This document shows, piece after piece, positions 17,850 through 28,782 of a stretch of DNA of 64,000 nt. The notes beneath the pieces are model-generated. The model had not been told where the DNA came from. It saw only the letters and a list, made by a program, of their open reading frames with translations, and made no database searches. Made by a program: the position numbers and the translations under genes. Within the stretch, counting starts at the first letter, position 1. The number at the start of each line of letters is the position of its first letter. The stretch is from Scytolyngbya sp. HA4215-MV1 (GTDB lineage Bacteria > Cyanobacteriota > Cyanobacteriia > Leptolyngbyales > Leptolyngbyaceae). Location of the stretch: assembly GCA_019359045.1 (NCBI GenBank), contig JAHHIA010000008.1, positions 62,001 to 126,000 of the forward strand, in the 5' to 3' direction.

Positions 17850-18482
17850 ATGATTTCGACTCGGCGATCGCGGCAAGTTCTCCATCTGTCCAAACGAAGC
17901 TATATCTTCGCCAAGTCAACAAAACCTCAGCAAAAGCGCTGGTCTCACTGGTTTTTAGCTGTGGCACTTCCTTTGAGCCTGTGGATTGGTTATCGACAAT
18001 TGGGTAATCGAATCGAGCAACCCCAAGCGCTTTTGGTTTTGGGGGGATCGCTACAACGAGAAAAATTCGCCGTAAAATTTGCTCACCAACATCCCAATTT
18101 ACCCATCTGGATCTCGTCAGGCAGTCCCAGAGAGTACGCTGAATGGTATTTTGCTGAGTCGGGGATCGCACCCGATCGATTAAATCTGGATTATCGGGCG
18201 ATCGACACGGTCACCAATTTCACAACGCTGGCAGACAAACTCCAACAACGAGGAATTCACAGCGTTTATTTGATCACATCTGACTACCATATGCGACGGG
18301 CTGCGGTGATTGGAGAAATTGTCTTTGGTAGTCGAGGTATCTTTTTCAAAACCGTCCCGGTGCCCTCCCACAAAGATCCAGAGTCGATCGAAAAAGTGCT
18401 CCGCGATGGAGGTCGAGCCATCCTTTGGGTCACGACAGGTCATACGGGAGCCCGATTCGTGGAAATGTTTTCCAAGAGATAA
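17850..18482 (+). CDS. YdcF/DUF218-family membrane protein
   Basis: About 210 residues. After a basic cytoplasmic tail there is one membrane segment (WFLAVALPLSLWIGY) and an extracytoplasmic DUF218 domain. Family motifs are ALLVLGGS, DTVTNFTTLADKL and SDYHMRRA. DUF218 proteins (SanA, YdcF, ElyC) act in envelope or polysaccharide metabolism, but no enzymatic activity is settled. The frame is open back to 17763. I prefer the ATG at 17850 because the upstream part has no ribosome site and lies within an AT-rich promoter-like stretch. It diverges from the secreted-protein/recJ pair. Confidence 0.8.
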   Translation: MISTRRSRQVLHLSKRSYIFAKSTKPQQKRWSHWFLAVALPLSLWIGYRQLGNRIEQPQALLVLGGSLQREKFAVKFAHQHPNLPIWISSGSPREYAEWYFAESGIAPDRLNLDYRAIDTVTNFTTLADKLQQRGIHSVYLITSDYHMRRAAVIGEIVFGSRGIFFKTVPVPSHKDPESIEKVLRDGGRAILWVTTGHTGARFVEMFSKR

Positions 18483-18546
18483 AATTTGTAAAGCAACCTT
18501 AACTCTGCTTTCGTAGGGGGATCGCTGTTCTCGCTACCAATTGGTT

Positions 18547-18574
18547 GTAAGGGCGCAAAGTTTTGCACCCTTAC
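18547..18574. repeat. Inverted repeat GTAAGGG-type between convergent genes
   Basis: GTAAGGGCGCAAAG is followed directly by TTTTGCACCCTTAC, an almost perfect hairpin 65 bases past the DUF218 gene and facing the glycosyltransferase gene. It resembles short hairpin repeats common in cyanobacterial intergenic DNA. It could terminate either transcript. Confidence 0.5.
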
Positions 18575-18711
18575 CATAACAGCCGTATTTGTCCCAAAAG
18601 TATTGAGACCTTGAACGATGTAGTCCCAGATTGGGTTGACTGCAATCGTCCAAAGCCCATCGTCCAAAGCTCTAAAGCAGAACTTCAGATATGGAAAAAG
18701 AAACGATCTTC

Positions 18712-19674
18712 TTACCCCCCCCAAACCTTCTGGAGAATCGTTTGAGGATCGATATCAGATATTTTCCCGGTCAAAGATTGAATACCGACAAACCGATCGC
18801 TCGCAGGCAACAATTTTTTTGGATTTTCCGAACCAAATAATGCCAGCGTGAACGTCTGAGTTGCGACTGCCAGATGCATTGCCACACCAACCGGGCAGAG
18901 TACTAGACTGGCACCTGTAATAATCGCTGCCAGTTTGCCCAGATCTGCCGGAGAAGTCACCTTCAGATTGGGGTTAGATTTGAGCAGCGTTGCCACTAAC
19001 TCTTGTTCGGCTGGAGTTTGTACCAAAACGATCGGCATATCGGGCTGCCGTCGCTGAAAATCTTGAATGATACTTTGCCAACTCTGAGCTGGATAGTGGC
19101 TATCCGCCCTTTTTCCAGCCTCTATCTCACCCGTTCCCCCATCGATCAACAAATATCCCTGACCTGCAATTCCCAGGCGTTTTTGCTCAGCTTCTGCCCA
19201 AGTAATATCTCTAGCGGGCACACTGATTGCCAAATCAGGACATTGGGTCTGGATATCCAAACCTTTTAATAGATCATGGTACATACAAGCCGCATACTGA
19301 TCCGACTTTTGAGGAACTGTTTGGGTCAAAAACAACTGATCACTGCCACCAACGTAGCCAAGCCGACTGGGAATGCCAGTTAGCCAAAGCAAAAAACCGG
19401 TCATCCAGCTTCTTTCGAGAGAAATCGCCGCATCGAACTCTCGCTCTCGGATCATGCCCAGCAGATTTCCCCAATCTGCTAAACTGTTTCGCCCTTGAAA
19501 ATCAAACGAAATCGTCCGGTACACCGACTTGCAAACGCGGTATGTACCCATTGCCCTCGGTTCAACCACGACATCAATTTCAGCATTGGGATAAGCCTTT
19601 TTCAGGTCATCCAGCATTGGAAATAAGAGAATTTGATCCCCAATTCCACCAGGGACAAGGGCTAGGATTCGCAT
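18712..19674 (-). CDS. Glycosyltransferase family 9 (heptosyltransferase-like)
   Basis: 320 residues matching the GT9 family: the N-terminal MRILALVPGGIGDQILLFPML is the nucleotide-sugar glycine-rich start, followed by a YPNAEIDVVVEP strand. In the C-terminal Rossmann half there are GGTGEIEAGKR, GASLVLCPVGVAMHLA and TFTLALFGSENP. GT9 enzymes add heptose or other sugars to lipid A core or cell-surface glycans, so an envelope polysaccharide role is likely. The usual GPDSGPMH motif is replaced by CPVGVAMH, so donor specificity is open. It diverges from a GT39 gene. Confidence 0.85.
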   Translation of the reverse strand: MRILALVPGGIGDQILLFPMLDDLKKAYPNAEIDVVVEPRAMGTYRVCKSVYRTISFDFQGRNSLADWGNLLGMIREREFDAAISLERSWMTGFLLWLTGIPSRLGYVGGSDQLFLTQTVPQKSDQYAACMYHDLLKGLDIQTQCPDLAISVPARDITWAEAEQKRLGIAGQGYLLIDGGTGEIEAGKRADSHYPAQSWQSIIQDFQRRQPDMPIVLVQTPAEQELVATLLKSNPNLKVTSPADLGKLAAIITGASLVLCPVGVAMHLAVATQTFTLALFGSENPKKLLPASDRFVGIQSLTGKISDIDPQTILQKVWGG

Positions 19675-19833
19675 AAATGGATAGTTATACTCACTGGCTC
19701 CAGAGTGTATTTTAGTGGAATTATGGGACTGTGCTTGTTTAATCAGAAATTCCCCATAAAAAATTTTCGGATGATGAGTGAGAATCTTGATGCAGCAAAA
19801 TCTTGATACAAACGCTTTAGCCCAGTCGCTACA

Positions 19834-21426
19834 GTGAATATGCGAAATAACTGGGAAACTGCGGCATCTGTAACTGAAACTATGAACCTGTCTAAGAAGC
19901 CTGCTGATTTGCCTCGTTCCTGGTTTTGGCTAGGAATAATGGGTATTTTTTTGGCATCTCTATGCCTCCGTTTTTGGGGTTTGGGACGCTTTAATACACT
20001 GGTCTTTGATGAAGTTTATTACGCCAAATTTGCCAACAATTACCTGACCCAGACCCCTTTTTTCGATGGGCATCCGCCACTCAGCAAATACATCATTGCG
20101 CTGGGCATGTGGCTGGGTGAGCAATTGCCGTTTGGTCACGATGCAGTCAATGGGTTGACGGGTTCATCCCACACTCCCTGGAGCTATCGCTGGTTGAATG
20201 CGCTGACAGGTTCTCTTATCCCGTTGGTGATTGTGGGTCTTGCCTACCAGTTGGGTCGTCGTCGCAGTTATGCGCTGATTGCAGGCTATTTAGCAGCATT
20301 GGATGGGATTTTTTTGGTGGAGTCTCGTTATGCCCTCAACAATGTATATTTGGTCATTTTTGGCTTGTTGGGGCAATGCTTTTTCCTGCTGGCACTGGAT
20401 TTTTTAAGTGTCAAGCCTGTTCGTATCGTTCAGCCGAGTTGGCTGGTCAATGCCTGTTTGCTGATCTCAGGGATTGGGTTTGGGGCTTCCGCATCGATTA
20501 AGTGGAACGGGCTATGGTTTTTGTTTGGGGCTTATCTGGTCTGGCTGGCGGGTTGGGCAGTGCGCTGGTTTGAGGCATGGATAACAACGGGAACACTGGC
20601 GATCGCCTCTTTTGGTCAGAATGACGTTGCTGCCCCCCATCCCCTCAAGTTCCTGACTCGAATTCATCCGATTCAAATCATTTTGTTTTGGGCGATCGTG
20701 CCCGCATTAACCTATTACCTGGAGTGGATTCCGCATTTGCACCTCAATCCGGGTACAACCTTTTGGGACTTGCAAAAGCAAATTTTGTTGTATCACGAAA
20801 AAGTTGGCAATGGACCGACAGTCCACCCCTACTGTTCCAATTGGTATAGCTGGTTGCTGATGATTCGCCCGGTTGCCTATTTTTACGAGCGGGCGATATC
20901 GCTTTCTGATCCGGTCCCTTCGGGAGGTCCACCGATCGCGAATGGCACAGAAAAGTTTATCTACGATGTCCACGCGATTGGAAATCCCTTCCTATGGTGG
21001 TTTTCGACCGTAGCACTCATCTTATTGATTCTGTTTCTGATTACACATGTCCAAAACTGGCAGGCACAAGTTGCCCAAAGCAAAGCGGCAAGGGAACTCT
21101 GGCAAGGCACAACGCTGCAAACCACGCAATTTTGGATCGGGCTATACTTGCTCCTTAACTATGCTGCAAACTTAATTCCTTGGATGAATGTGAGTCGTTG
21201 TACTTTCCTGTATCACTACATGGGAGCGTCAGTGTTTGCCTTGCTGGCATTTACCGGATTTCTCGATCGCTGGCTGTCCAGTTCCCAAATCCACCTCAAA
21301 AGGCTGGCATGGGCTGCTTTGGGAATCGTGCTGGTTTCCTTCTTGTTCTGGCTACCCATTTATCTGGGATTGCCCCTTTCGCCCCTAGGGTTTCGACTCC
21401 GCATGTGGTTACCTACCTGGATATAG
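19834..21426 (+). CDS. GT39-type (PMT) membrane mannosyltransferase-like protein
   Basis: 530 residues with about ten to eleven membrane segments. The family is the dolichyl-phosphate-mannose protein mannosyltransferase (PMT) type, which moves sugar from a lipid carrier to an acceptor outside the membrane. Typical marks: the luminal DEVYYAKFANNY loop with the catalytic Asp-Glu pair, FDGHPPLSKYIIALG, SYRWLNALTG, IKWNGLWFLFGAY, and a C-terminal RCTFLYHYMGASVFALLAF signature. Bacterial homologues O-mannosylate secreted proteins or act on lipids. The start is a GTG at 19834 (an ATG two codons on is equally good). Its closest neighbour is the divergent GT9 gene. Confidence 0.88.
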   Translation: MNMRNNWETAASVTETMNLSKKPADLPRSWFWLGIMGIFLASLCLRFWGLGRFNTLVFDEVYYAKFANNYLTQTPFFDGHPPLSKYIIALGMWLGEQLPFGHDAVNGLTGSSHTPWSYRWLNALTGSLIPLVIVGLAYQLGRRRSYALIAGYLAALDGIFLVESRYALNNVYLVIFGLLGQCFFLLALDFLSVKPVRIVQPSWLVNACLLISGIGFGASASIKWNGLWFLFGAYLVWLAGWAVRWFEAWITTGTLAIASFGQNDVAAPHPLKFLTRIHPIQIILFWAIVPALTYYLEWIPHLHLNPGTTFWDLQKQILLYHEKVGNGPTVHPYCSNWYSWLLMIRPVAYFYERAISLSDPVPSGGPPIANGTEKFIYDVHAIGNPFLWWFSTVALILLILFLITHVQNWQAQVAQSKAARELWQGTTLQTTQFWIGLYLLLNYAANLIPWMNVSRCTFLYHYMGASVFALLAFTGFLDRWLSSSQIHLKRLAWAALGIVLVSFLFWLPIYLGLPLSPLGFRLRMWLPTWI

Positions 21427-21431
21427 GCAAT

Positions 21432-21896
21432 TTACTGCGAGATTTCGACAACCAGGCGAGACAAGGGACTGTCCATGGGCTGATTGTGCAACACCATTGT
21501 CGTGCTGGTGTTTGACTGGAACCCAATGCGCTCATAAAAGTGCTGCTGATGGGTCGTCATGAGATAGACACGCTCGACTCGGCTCATATGGGGGTGACTC
21601 AATACCGTTTGTACAAGTTTGCGCCCCAACCCTGCCCCCTGGTAATTGGGATGGATCACTACATCCCAAATGGTGGCGCGATAGATGCCATCGGATGTTG
21701 CGCGAGCAAACCCAATCAGCCGATCTCCATCCCAGGCTGTGACCACGGGTTTACTATTGGCGATCGCGACAGCAAGGTCTTCTAACCCTCTTTCCTGTGC
21801 CCAAAATGCAGTGACCTGAAATAACTTTTGTAGTTGCTGCAAATCGACATAGGTTAACCCCTCATGAAACTGAATATGACGGCAATCCATCCTCAC
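21432..21896 (-). CDS. GNAT-family N-acetyltransferase
   Basis: 154 residues of the GNAT fold. The acetyl-CoA-binding motif A reads VHPNYQGAGLGRKLVQTVL, with Q/R-x-x-G-x-G/A intact. It is preceded by the RATSDGIYRATIWDVVI strands and followed by TTHQQHFYERIGFQ, the usual Y/F-x-x-x-GF motif B. Acceptor unknown. It converges with the GT39 gene at a five-base gap. Small proteins of this type are widespread in cyanobacteria. Confidence 0.85.
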   Translation of the reverse strand: MRMDCRHIQFHEGLTYVDLQQLQKLFQVTAFWAQERGLEDLAVAIANSKPVVTAWDGDRLIGFARATSDGIYRATIWDVVIHPNYQGAGLGRKLVQTVLSHPHMSRVERVYLMTTHQQHFYERIGFQSNTSTTMVLHNQPMDSPLSRLVVEISQ

Positions 21897-22256
21897 TCAA
21901 TCTCTCCCTAATGCAAAAGCGTTGTATGCCATTTTCTTGTCTTTTATTAGACAATCCGAGCATTTTCAGAATCGTCTTCTGGGATACGAGACCTATCTTT
22001 GTTAAGAAAAATCACTTCATCCAACCATAATTCAAAATTCTGAAGAGACGACCGGGAAAATTGCCCCTTTGTTGTAAATCCATAACATAACCCACGGGAT
22101 AGGCTGAAGTCGGTTAAAGGTCTTTTGGAACCACGACAACTTCTGGAATGCGCTAGGGTAGAGGGAAAAATGCCTGTATTGGGAGACTTTTGCCTGGGAA
22201 AACGTCAAGTTTAAAGTCCACAATGTATTCTGAGTTCTGGTAGTGAGTGTGTGGTT
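21897..22256. other. Intergenic stretch before the cytochrome gene
   Basis: No credible gene; the 63-codon frame at 22032-22223 lacks family features. Promoter regions for the two flanking divergent genes must lie here, but no boxes stand out. Confidence 0.4.
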
Positions 22257-22895
22257 ATGTCCAAGCCTTTTAGTTCACCGCGTCGTTCCAAGCAACCGGT
22301 TATCTCCCTGAATCGTCCTGGTCATCAACGGGGACGATCGCCCTTTATCTTATTGTTGCTTGTGCTTTTGTGGAGTGCCTGCATGGGGTTTGGGTTTGCC
22401 TGGGCAGCTGAGTTGCCCGCTCGTCCTGCTCAGCTTTCCCCCATCGTAGCGCCCCCCCTCCCTGCAGCGAAGACGATCGCGCAAGTGAATGACGAGATCG
22501 GCACAGTTGATGTTATTCCCCAAAAACATCAATTGGGCAAAGAACTCTATCTCGAAAACTGTGCCTCTTGTCATGTTGGCGTTCCACCAGAAGTGATGCC
22601 CACTGCAACTTGGCTCCAACTTATTCAGGACGTTCAACATTATGGACAGGAGCTGCAACCCTTGGTTGATCCTACTCGATTACTGGTGTGGAATTATCTG
22701 CGATCGTTCTCTCGCCCTTACCTGGACACTGAAACCACTCCCTACCGCGTTGCCGACTCCCGCTTCTTTAAAGCCCTACACCCTAAAGTTAAATTTGCCG
22801 ACAAACCGAAATTAGAAGGCTGTGTCACCTGCCATGTGGGAGCTAAACAATATGATTTTCGTAGTCTGACGCCAGAATGGCAGACAGCTCCTTGA
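22257..22895 (+). CDS. Dihaem cytochrome c-family protein
   Basis: About 212 residues. A basic tail and a hydrophobic segment (about 28-48) end at a WAAELPA site, a cleavable signal or an N-terminal anchor. Two CXXCH haem sites are visible: NCASCHVG at about residue 101 and GCVTCHVG at about 188. Exported c-type cytochromes of this small dihaem kind occur in cyanobacterial thylakoid or periplasmic electron transport; the partner is unknown. The ATG at 22257 follows the GTG of the longer frame by two codons. I prefer it but have no strong Shine-Dalgarno to decide. Confidence 0.8.
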   Translation: MSKPFSSPRRSKQPVISLNRPGHQRGRSPFILLLLVLLWSACMGFGFAWAAELPARPAQLSPIVAPPLPAAKTIAQVNDEIGTVDVIPQKHQLGKELYLENCASCHVGVPPEVMPTATWLQLIQDVQHYGQELQPLVDPTRLLVWNYLRSFSRPYLDTETTPYRVADSRFFKALHPKVKFADKPKLEGCVTCHVGAKQYDFRSLTPEWQTAP

Positions 22896-23000
22896 AATGG
22901 GAGCGTATCCAAACAGCGACAGAGTCATGAGACTGGCAAGGGGTTACGGAGATGCGAAGACGAGGGAACCTAGATGCTTCCAAAATTGCAAATCCCAATT

Positions 23001-23031
23001 AAAAACCCCGAAATCTCGTCAGATTCCGGGG
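23001..23031 (-). terminator. Rho-independent terminator of the CsbD gene
   Basis: Read on the minus strand, CCCCGGAATCT, GACG and AGATTTCGGGG form an 11-bp stem with one mismatch. It is followed by TTTTTAATT, the expected T-run. The hairpin ends about 220 bases after the CsbD stop. Confidence 0.75.
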
Positions 23032-23057
23032 CGATCGTGGTGTCATTGTGAGTAAGG

Positions 23058-23083
23058 TTTTAGGAGCCAGCTGGCTCCTAAAA
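23058..23083. repeat. 26-bp perfect palindrome
   Basis: TTTTAGGAGCCAG joined to its exact reverse complement, with no loop, so it reads identically on both strands. It could be a bidirectional terminator, given A and T at the ends, for the convergent cytochrome and CsbD genes. The arm contains the AGGAGCCAG motif seen in other repeats here. Confidence 0.6.
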
Positions 23084-23248
23084 ACCGTTCAGAAATCAGG
23101 TCAGAGATCAGGCTTAGCTTTCACACCATACAGTTAAGGTTCAAGCAACTTTAACTCGGGGTGCCAAGGTGGTGAATCCATTGTCCCAAGCCTTGTGATC
23201 TGGCATACAAAACAGAGCTAGAAGAGCTTCTGTTTTGTACAAGAAAGC

Positions 23249-23437
23249 TTACGCTTGATCAACGCCTTTCTTAACGCCGTCTTTGACATCTTCTTTGGCG
23301 TGGCGTGCTTGTGCTTCGACTTGCTTTGCCTTGCCTTCAACCTGATCTCCGGGATCACCAGTTACTTTACCAACTGCTTCCTGGGCTTTACCCTCGACAT
23401 TTTTGGCAGTCGCTTTGGCTCTTTCTTCGAGACTCAT
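23249..23437 (-). CDS. csbD: CsbD-family small stress protein
   Basis: 62 residues, highly charged, helical and free of Cys and Trp. It fits the CsbD pattern of repeated Glu/Lys-Ala-Lys segments (KGKAQEAVGKVTGDPG, VEGKAKQVE). CsbD proteins are sigma-B-type stress proteins in Bacillus; in cyanobacteria they are general stress-induced proteins of unknown mechanism. A very good AGGAGG ribosome site lies six bases before the ATG at 23437, pointing to high translation. A terminator follows. Confidence 0.88.
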   Translation of the reverse strand: MSLEERAKATAKNVEGKAQEAVGKVTGDPGDQVEGKAKQVEAQARHAKEDVKDGVKKGVDQA

Positions 23438-25966
<2,529 letters not shown>

Positions 25967-25991
25967 GGACAGCGATCGCTGCGATTCCCAT

Positions 25992-27179
25992 TCAATTCAG
26001 TGACTTTTCATAGATGCGATAGGTTTTGTAAATCGTGCCACCAGATGCTTCGATCAGCTTGCGAGACGGCAGATTGTCTTCATAAACCCAGGAAAGCTCA
26101 GCCCGCTGATAGGGTTTTCCTTTTCGAATGCCGCCCATCATGCCCAGATAAATCAGCCCCAACGGTACCATCTTGCGGCGATATTCCGGCAAGGAGCAAA
26201 TGGCAATGACTCGCCCCTGATTAATTTGGCGGCGATACCAGAGAAATTTGAGAATGCCCAACCAGTCAAGTTTGCCATTGACGCGCTTCAGCGGAATGTT
26301 GTAATCGGGTAACCCCATCCAAAAACCAATCATTTCACCATTGTATTCGGCGATCGGAAACACATCGGGATCAACCAGATCTTGCAAAGACTTTGCTTCT
26401 TCTAAAAATTCTTCCAGGGTGCGTGGAGTCGAACTCCAGTTATTGGAAAAAGCCTTAGTAAACAGGTGATAGAGGCTAGTAGCATCTTGGAGGAAGTCCT
26501 CTCCCTTGGTATGTAAGGGACGAAAGGTAACTCCTGATTTCAGAGCGATGTGATAGCCTTTCTCAAATTCGGGAGGCAGGGGTTGATCGAGTCGAAAGTT
26601 ATAAGCATAAGCATCTTTGGCTTTGTGCCAGCCAGCCCGATCCATAAATTCTGGATAGTAGGGTGGGTTATAGGGCATCATCACCATGGGAGGTGTGTCG
26701 AAGCCCTCGACCAGAAACAGGCAATTATTATGGGTAGAAAGATCGATCGGTCCTCGAACCTGGGTCATGCCCTGGCTACGTAACCAGTCACAAGCAGCAT
26801 TGAGCAGGGCTTGGGCAACTTCAAAATTGGGAACACATTCAAAGAAGCCAAACAAGCCAATTTTTTTCCCTTCGCGTTCAATGAGGCGATCGTTGACCGC
26901 TGCTACAACTCGTCCCAGGGGGATTTTAGATTTTGGATTTTGGATTTTGGCTTGAGGTTGATTTGCAGTTTCTTGCTCGATAGCGATAAATTGCTGCAGC
27001 CGACCGTACTGAAAGAAAGGATTGCTAGGAGCAAACTGTTTGGCGATGCTACTTCTCAAGGGAGCAACCCAATTCGGATCGTCAGCATAAACTCGATCGG
27101 GAACCCGAAGAAATAATTCCTGATCGTCCGAACTGGTCACTACGCGAATTTCCGTTTGCAGATTTTGCGTCAATCCCAT
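25992..27179 (-). CDS. GNAT-fold acyltransferase-like protein (YghO-like)
   Basis: 395 residues. The N-terminal segment reads VYADDPNWVAPLRSS and NPFFQYGRLQQFIAIE, with FGFFEC further on, which is typical of the YghO-like GNAT family. From general knowledge, bacterial ceramide synthase (bCerS) of Caulobacter is a GNAT protein that N-acylates a sphingoid base; I cannot prove membership here. An internal loop at residues about 78-86 is an in-frame insertion built from a 7-bp repeat (KIQNPKSKI). It lies beside an alpha-oxoamine synthase on the same strand (79-base gap), which fits a lipid acyltransferase role. It converges with ligA. Confidence 0.7.
   Translation of the reverse strand: MGLTQNLQTEIRVVTSSDDQELFLRVPDRVYADDPNWVAPLRSSIAKQFAPSNPFFQYGRLQQFIAIEQETANQPQAKIQNPKSKIPLGRVVAAVNDRLIEREGKKIGLFGFFECVPNFEVAQALLNAACDWLRSQGMTQVRGPIDLSTHNNCLFLVEGFDTPPMVMMPYNPPYYPEFMDRAGWHKAKDAYAYNFRLDQPLPPEFEKGYHIALKSGVTFRPLHTKGEDFLQDATSLYHLFTKAFSNNWSSTPRTLEEFLEEAKSLQDLVDPDVFPIAEYNGEMIGFWMGLPDYNIPLKRVNGKLDWLGILKFLWYRRQINQGRVIAICSLPEYRRKMVPLGLIYLGMMGGIRKGKPYQRAELSWVYEDNLPSRKLIEASGGTIYKTYRIYEKSLN
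26922..26950. repeat. Heptanucleotide tandem repeat inside the GNAT gene
   Basis: About four copies of a 7-bp unit (TTTTGGA type) run in tandem within the coding sequence. On the coding strand they give KIQNPKSKI. The same family of unit occurs at 4892-4927 (inside another gene) and 42165-42195 (non-coding). Confidence 0.75.
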
Positions 27180-27258
27180 AAAAGCAACCCTTCAAAATAT
27201 CGAAGGGATGAAAGACGACGCCTCATCCCTCATCCCTATTTACAGGTCTTTGAAACGA

Positions 27259-28539
27259 TTATGCGCTAATGGTCGGTGTATACATCAGATCGCGAACTTT
27301 GACCATCGCATTGACCAACCGATCCATCTCTTCTTGCGTGTGGAGTGCATTGGCCGTGATACGAATTCGGGGTTTGGCGATGAACCAGATAGGGGAAACC
27401 CAGATGCCAAAGTGATCCATCAATTCTCTGGCGTAAAGTTTGGGATTTACTTCGGAGGGGAGAATTACGGGCACCACGTTGGTTTCACCGATCGGATCAA
27501 ACCCTTCTGCGGAAAGGCGCGATCGCAAGTAGCGAGTGTTGTCTTGCAGTTGGGTTACCAGAGCCGGATTTTGACGCACAATGCGGATACTCTCTAGCGC
27601 CGCTGCGGTCGTAGGCGCAGGGAGCGAAATGGTTCCAATGGAGGTAGGAGACACATTCAACAAGGGTTTGAGTTCTGCCACATGGCTGCTAATGGCAGCT
27701 CCAGCAGATGCCGCGAACTTAGAGAAGGTGGTCATAATCAGCGGCACCACTCCCCGCTCAATCGCATCTTGGGGCAACATATCGAAGTATTCATAGATAC
27801 CTCGACCCGTTGCACCGAGCGCACCACTGGCATGGGCCTCATCCATCAACAACACACTACCTTCGTAGTTCTGCATGACATCAAGCATGTCTGGCAATGG
27901 GGCAATATCGCCATCCATTGAGAAAACAGCATCTGAGACCACCAGAATGCGATCGTTCGGACGCACATAACGCTGAAGTTTGCGCGCCAGATCTTCCATA
28001 TCGCAATGGCGATAGGCGCGCACCCGCACTCGTGGGCTATGTCCAAACAGCTTGCCAGAACGAGTACCCGCATTCGCGATCGCCGAGACAATGCAACCAT
28101 GATTCAGAACATCAGTCAAAATCAGCGTTTCCCGCGTGTGCTGGAAGTTGGGCACCGGGATAGCGAGATGACAAAATGCATCCATCAGCGCCTGCATTGC
28201 CATCCACGCATTCAAAAACAACTGAGTATGCGGCAGATGTTTAAAGGCAGAAATTTCTTCTTCCAACTGTCGATGCAAATCAATGCGCCCACTCAAAACT
28301 GAGCAAGAGCTATTCGAGGTGCCGTATTGCTCAATGGCATTAATTGCTGCCTGCTTCACCTCTTCTCGACCAGTCAAACCCAGCACATCATTTGTACAGA
28401 AAGTCAAAACCACTCGGCGCTTGCCGGTTGACGCTTCCTCAATGTCAACCAAATTTCCCTGCCTACCATGACAGATGTACTCATCCGGGTCAAGCCCGCT
28501 TTCGTACCAGCGCTGGACGTACTCCTTGACAACTTGCAC
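27259..28539 (-). CDS. Alpha-oxoamine synthase family enzyme (SPT/AONS/CqsA-like)
   Basis: PLP enzyme of the alpha-oxoamine synthase family, which condenses an amino acid with an acyl-CoA or acyl-ACP and releases CO2. Family members are serine palmitoyltransferase, AONS (BioF), KBL, ALAS and CqsA. 426 residues. NDVLGL starts the core, NHGCIVSAI carries His147 that stacks on PLP, DEAHASGALGATGRG gives Asp233 and His236, and TTFSKFAASAGA holds the Schiff-base Lys274. No bio or hem gene is nearby, so biotin or haem synthesis is unlikely. With the GNAT, Rieske, GH3 and hydroxylase genes around it, I infer a lipid or ketone backbone synthase. Substrates unknown. Confidence 0.85.
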   Translation of the reverse strand: MQVVKEYVQRWYESGLDPDEYICHGRQGNLVDIEEASTGKRRVVLTFCTNDVLGLTGREEVKQAAINAIEQYGTSNSSCSVLSGRIDLHRQLEEEISAFKHLPHTQLFLNAWMAMQALMDAFCHLAIPVPNFQHTRETLILTDVLNHGCIVSAIANAGTRSGKLFGHSPRVRVRAYRHCDMEDLARKLQRYVRPNDRILVVSDAVFSMDGDIAPLPDMLDVMQNYEGSVLLMDEAHASGALGATGRGIYEYFDMLPQDAIERGVVPLIMTTFSKFAASAGAAISSHVAELKPLLNVSPTSIGTISLPAPTTAAALESIRIVRQNPALVTQLQDNTRYLRSRLSAEGFDPIGETNVVPVILPSEVNPKLYARELMDHFGIWVSPIWFIAKPRIRITANALHTQEEMDRLVNAMVKVRDLMYTPTISA

Positions 28540-28782
28540 AGTAAACTCCTCTCACCTTATTTCTAGATAGCCTATCGCTTTTGGCTCAATCGTATAATTT
28601 TCTGGCAAGAAACCTTTTAACCAGCCCTGATACAAAACTGGATAGAAGACTTTACCGTATTCACAAGTGCACTAACTGAACCAGACCACTCAAACCAAAA
28701 GCCCCGAACCTGAGCGGGATACCAGTAGAGAGTTTGGAGGTACTTGGTGTTGAGAGGTTGCATCATGCGAGTTGTCCTCATC

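Larger units (their letters stand above)
22896..23248. other. Intergenic stretch with two hairpins
   Basis: Contains the terminator at 23001-23031 and the palindrome at 23058-23083; the rest is non-coding. It separates the convergent cytochrome and CsbD genes. Confidence 0.5.

Noticed and set aside
27259-28539. BioF, ALAS or KBL assignment for the alpha-oxoamine synthase
   Set aside because: No biotin, haem or threonine catabolism genes are near it and the clade cannot be fixed by eye, so I leave it at family level.
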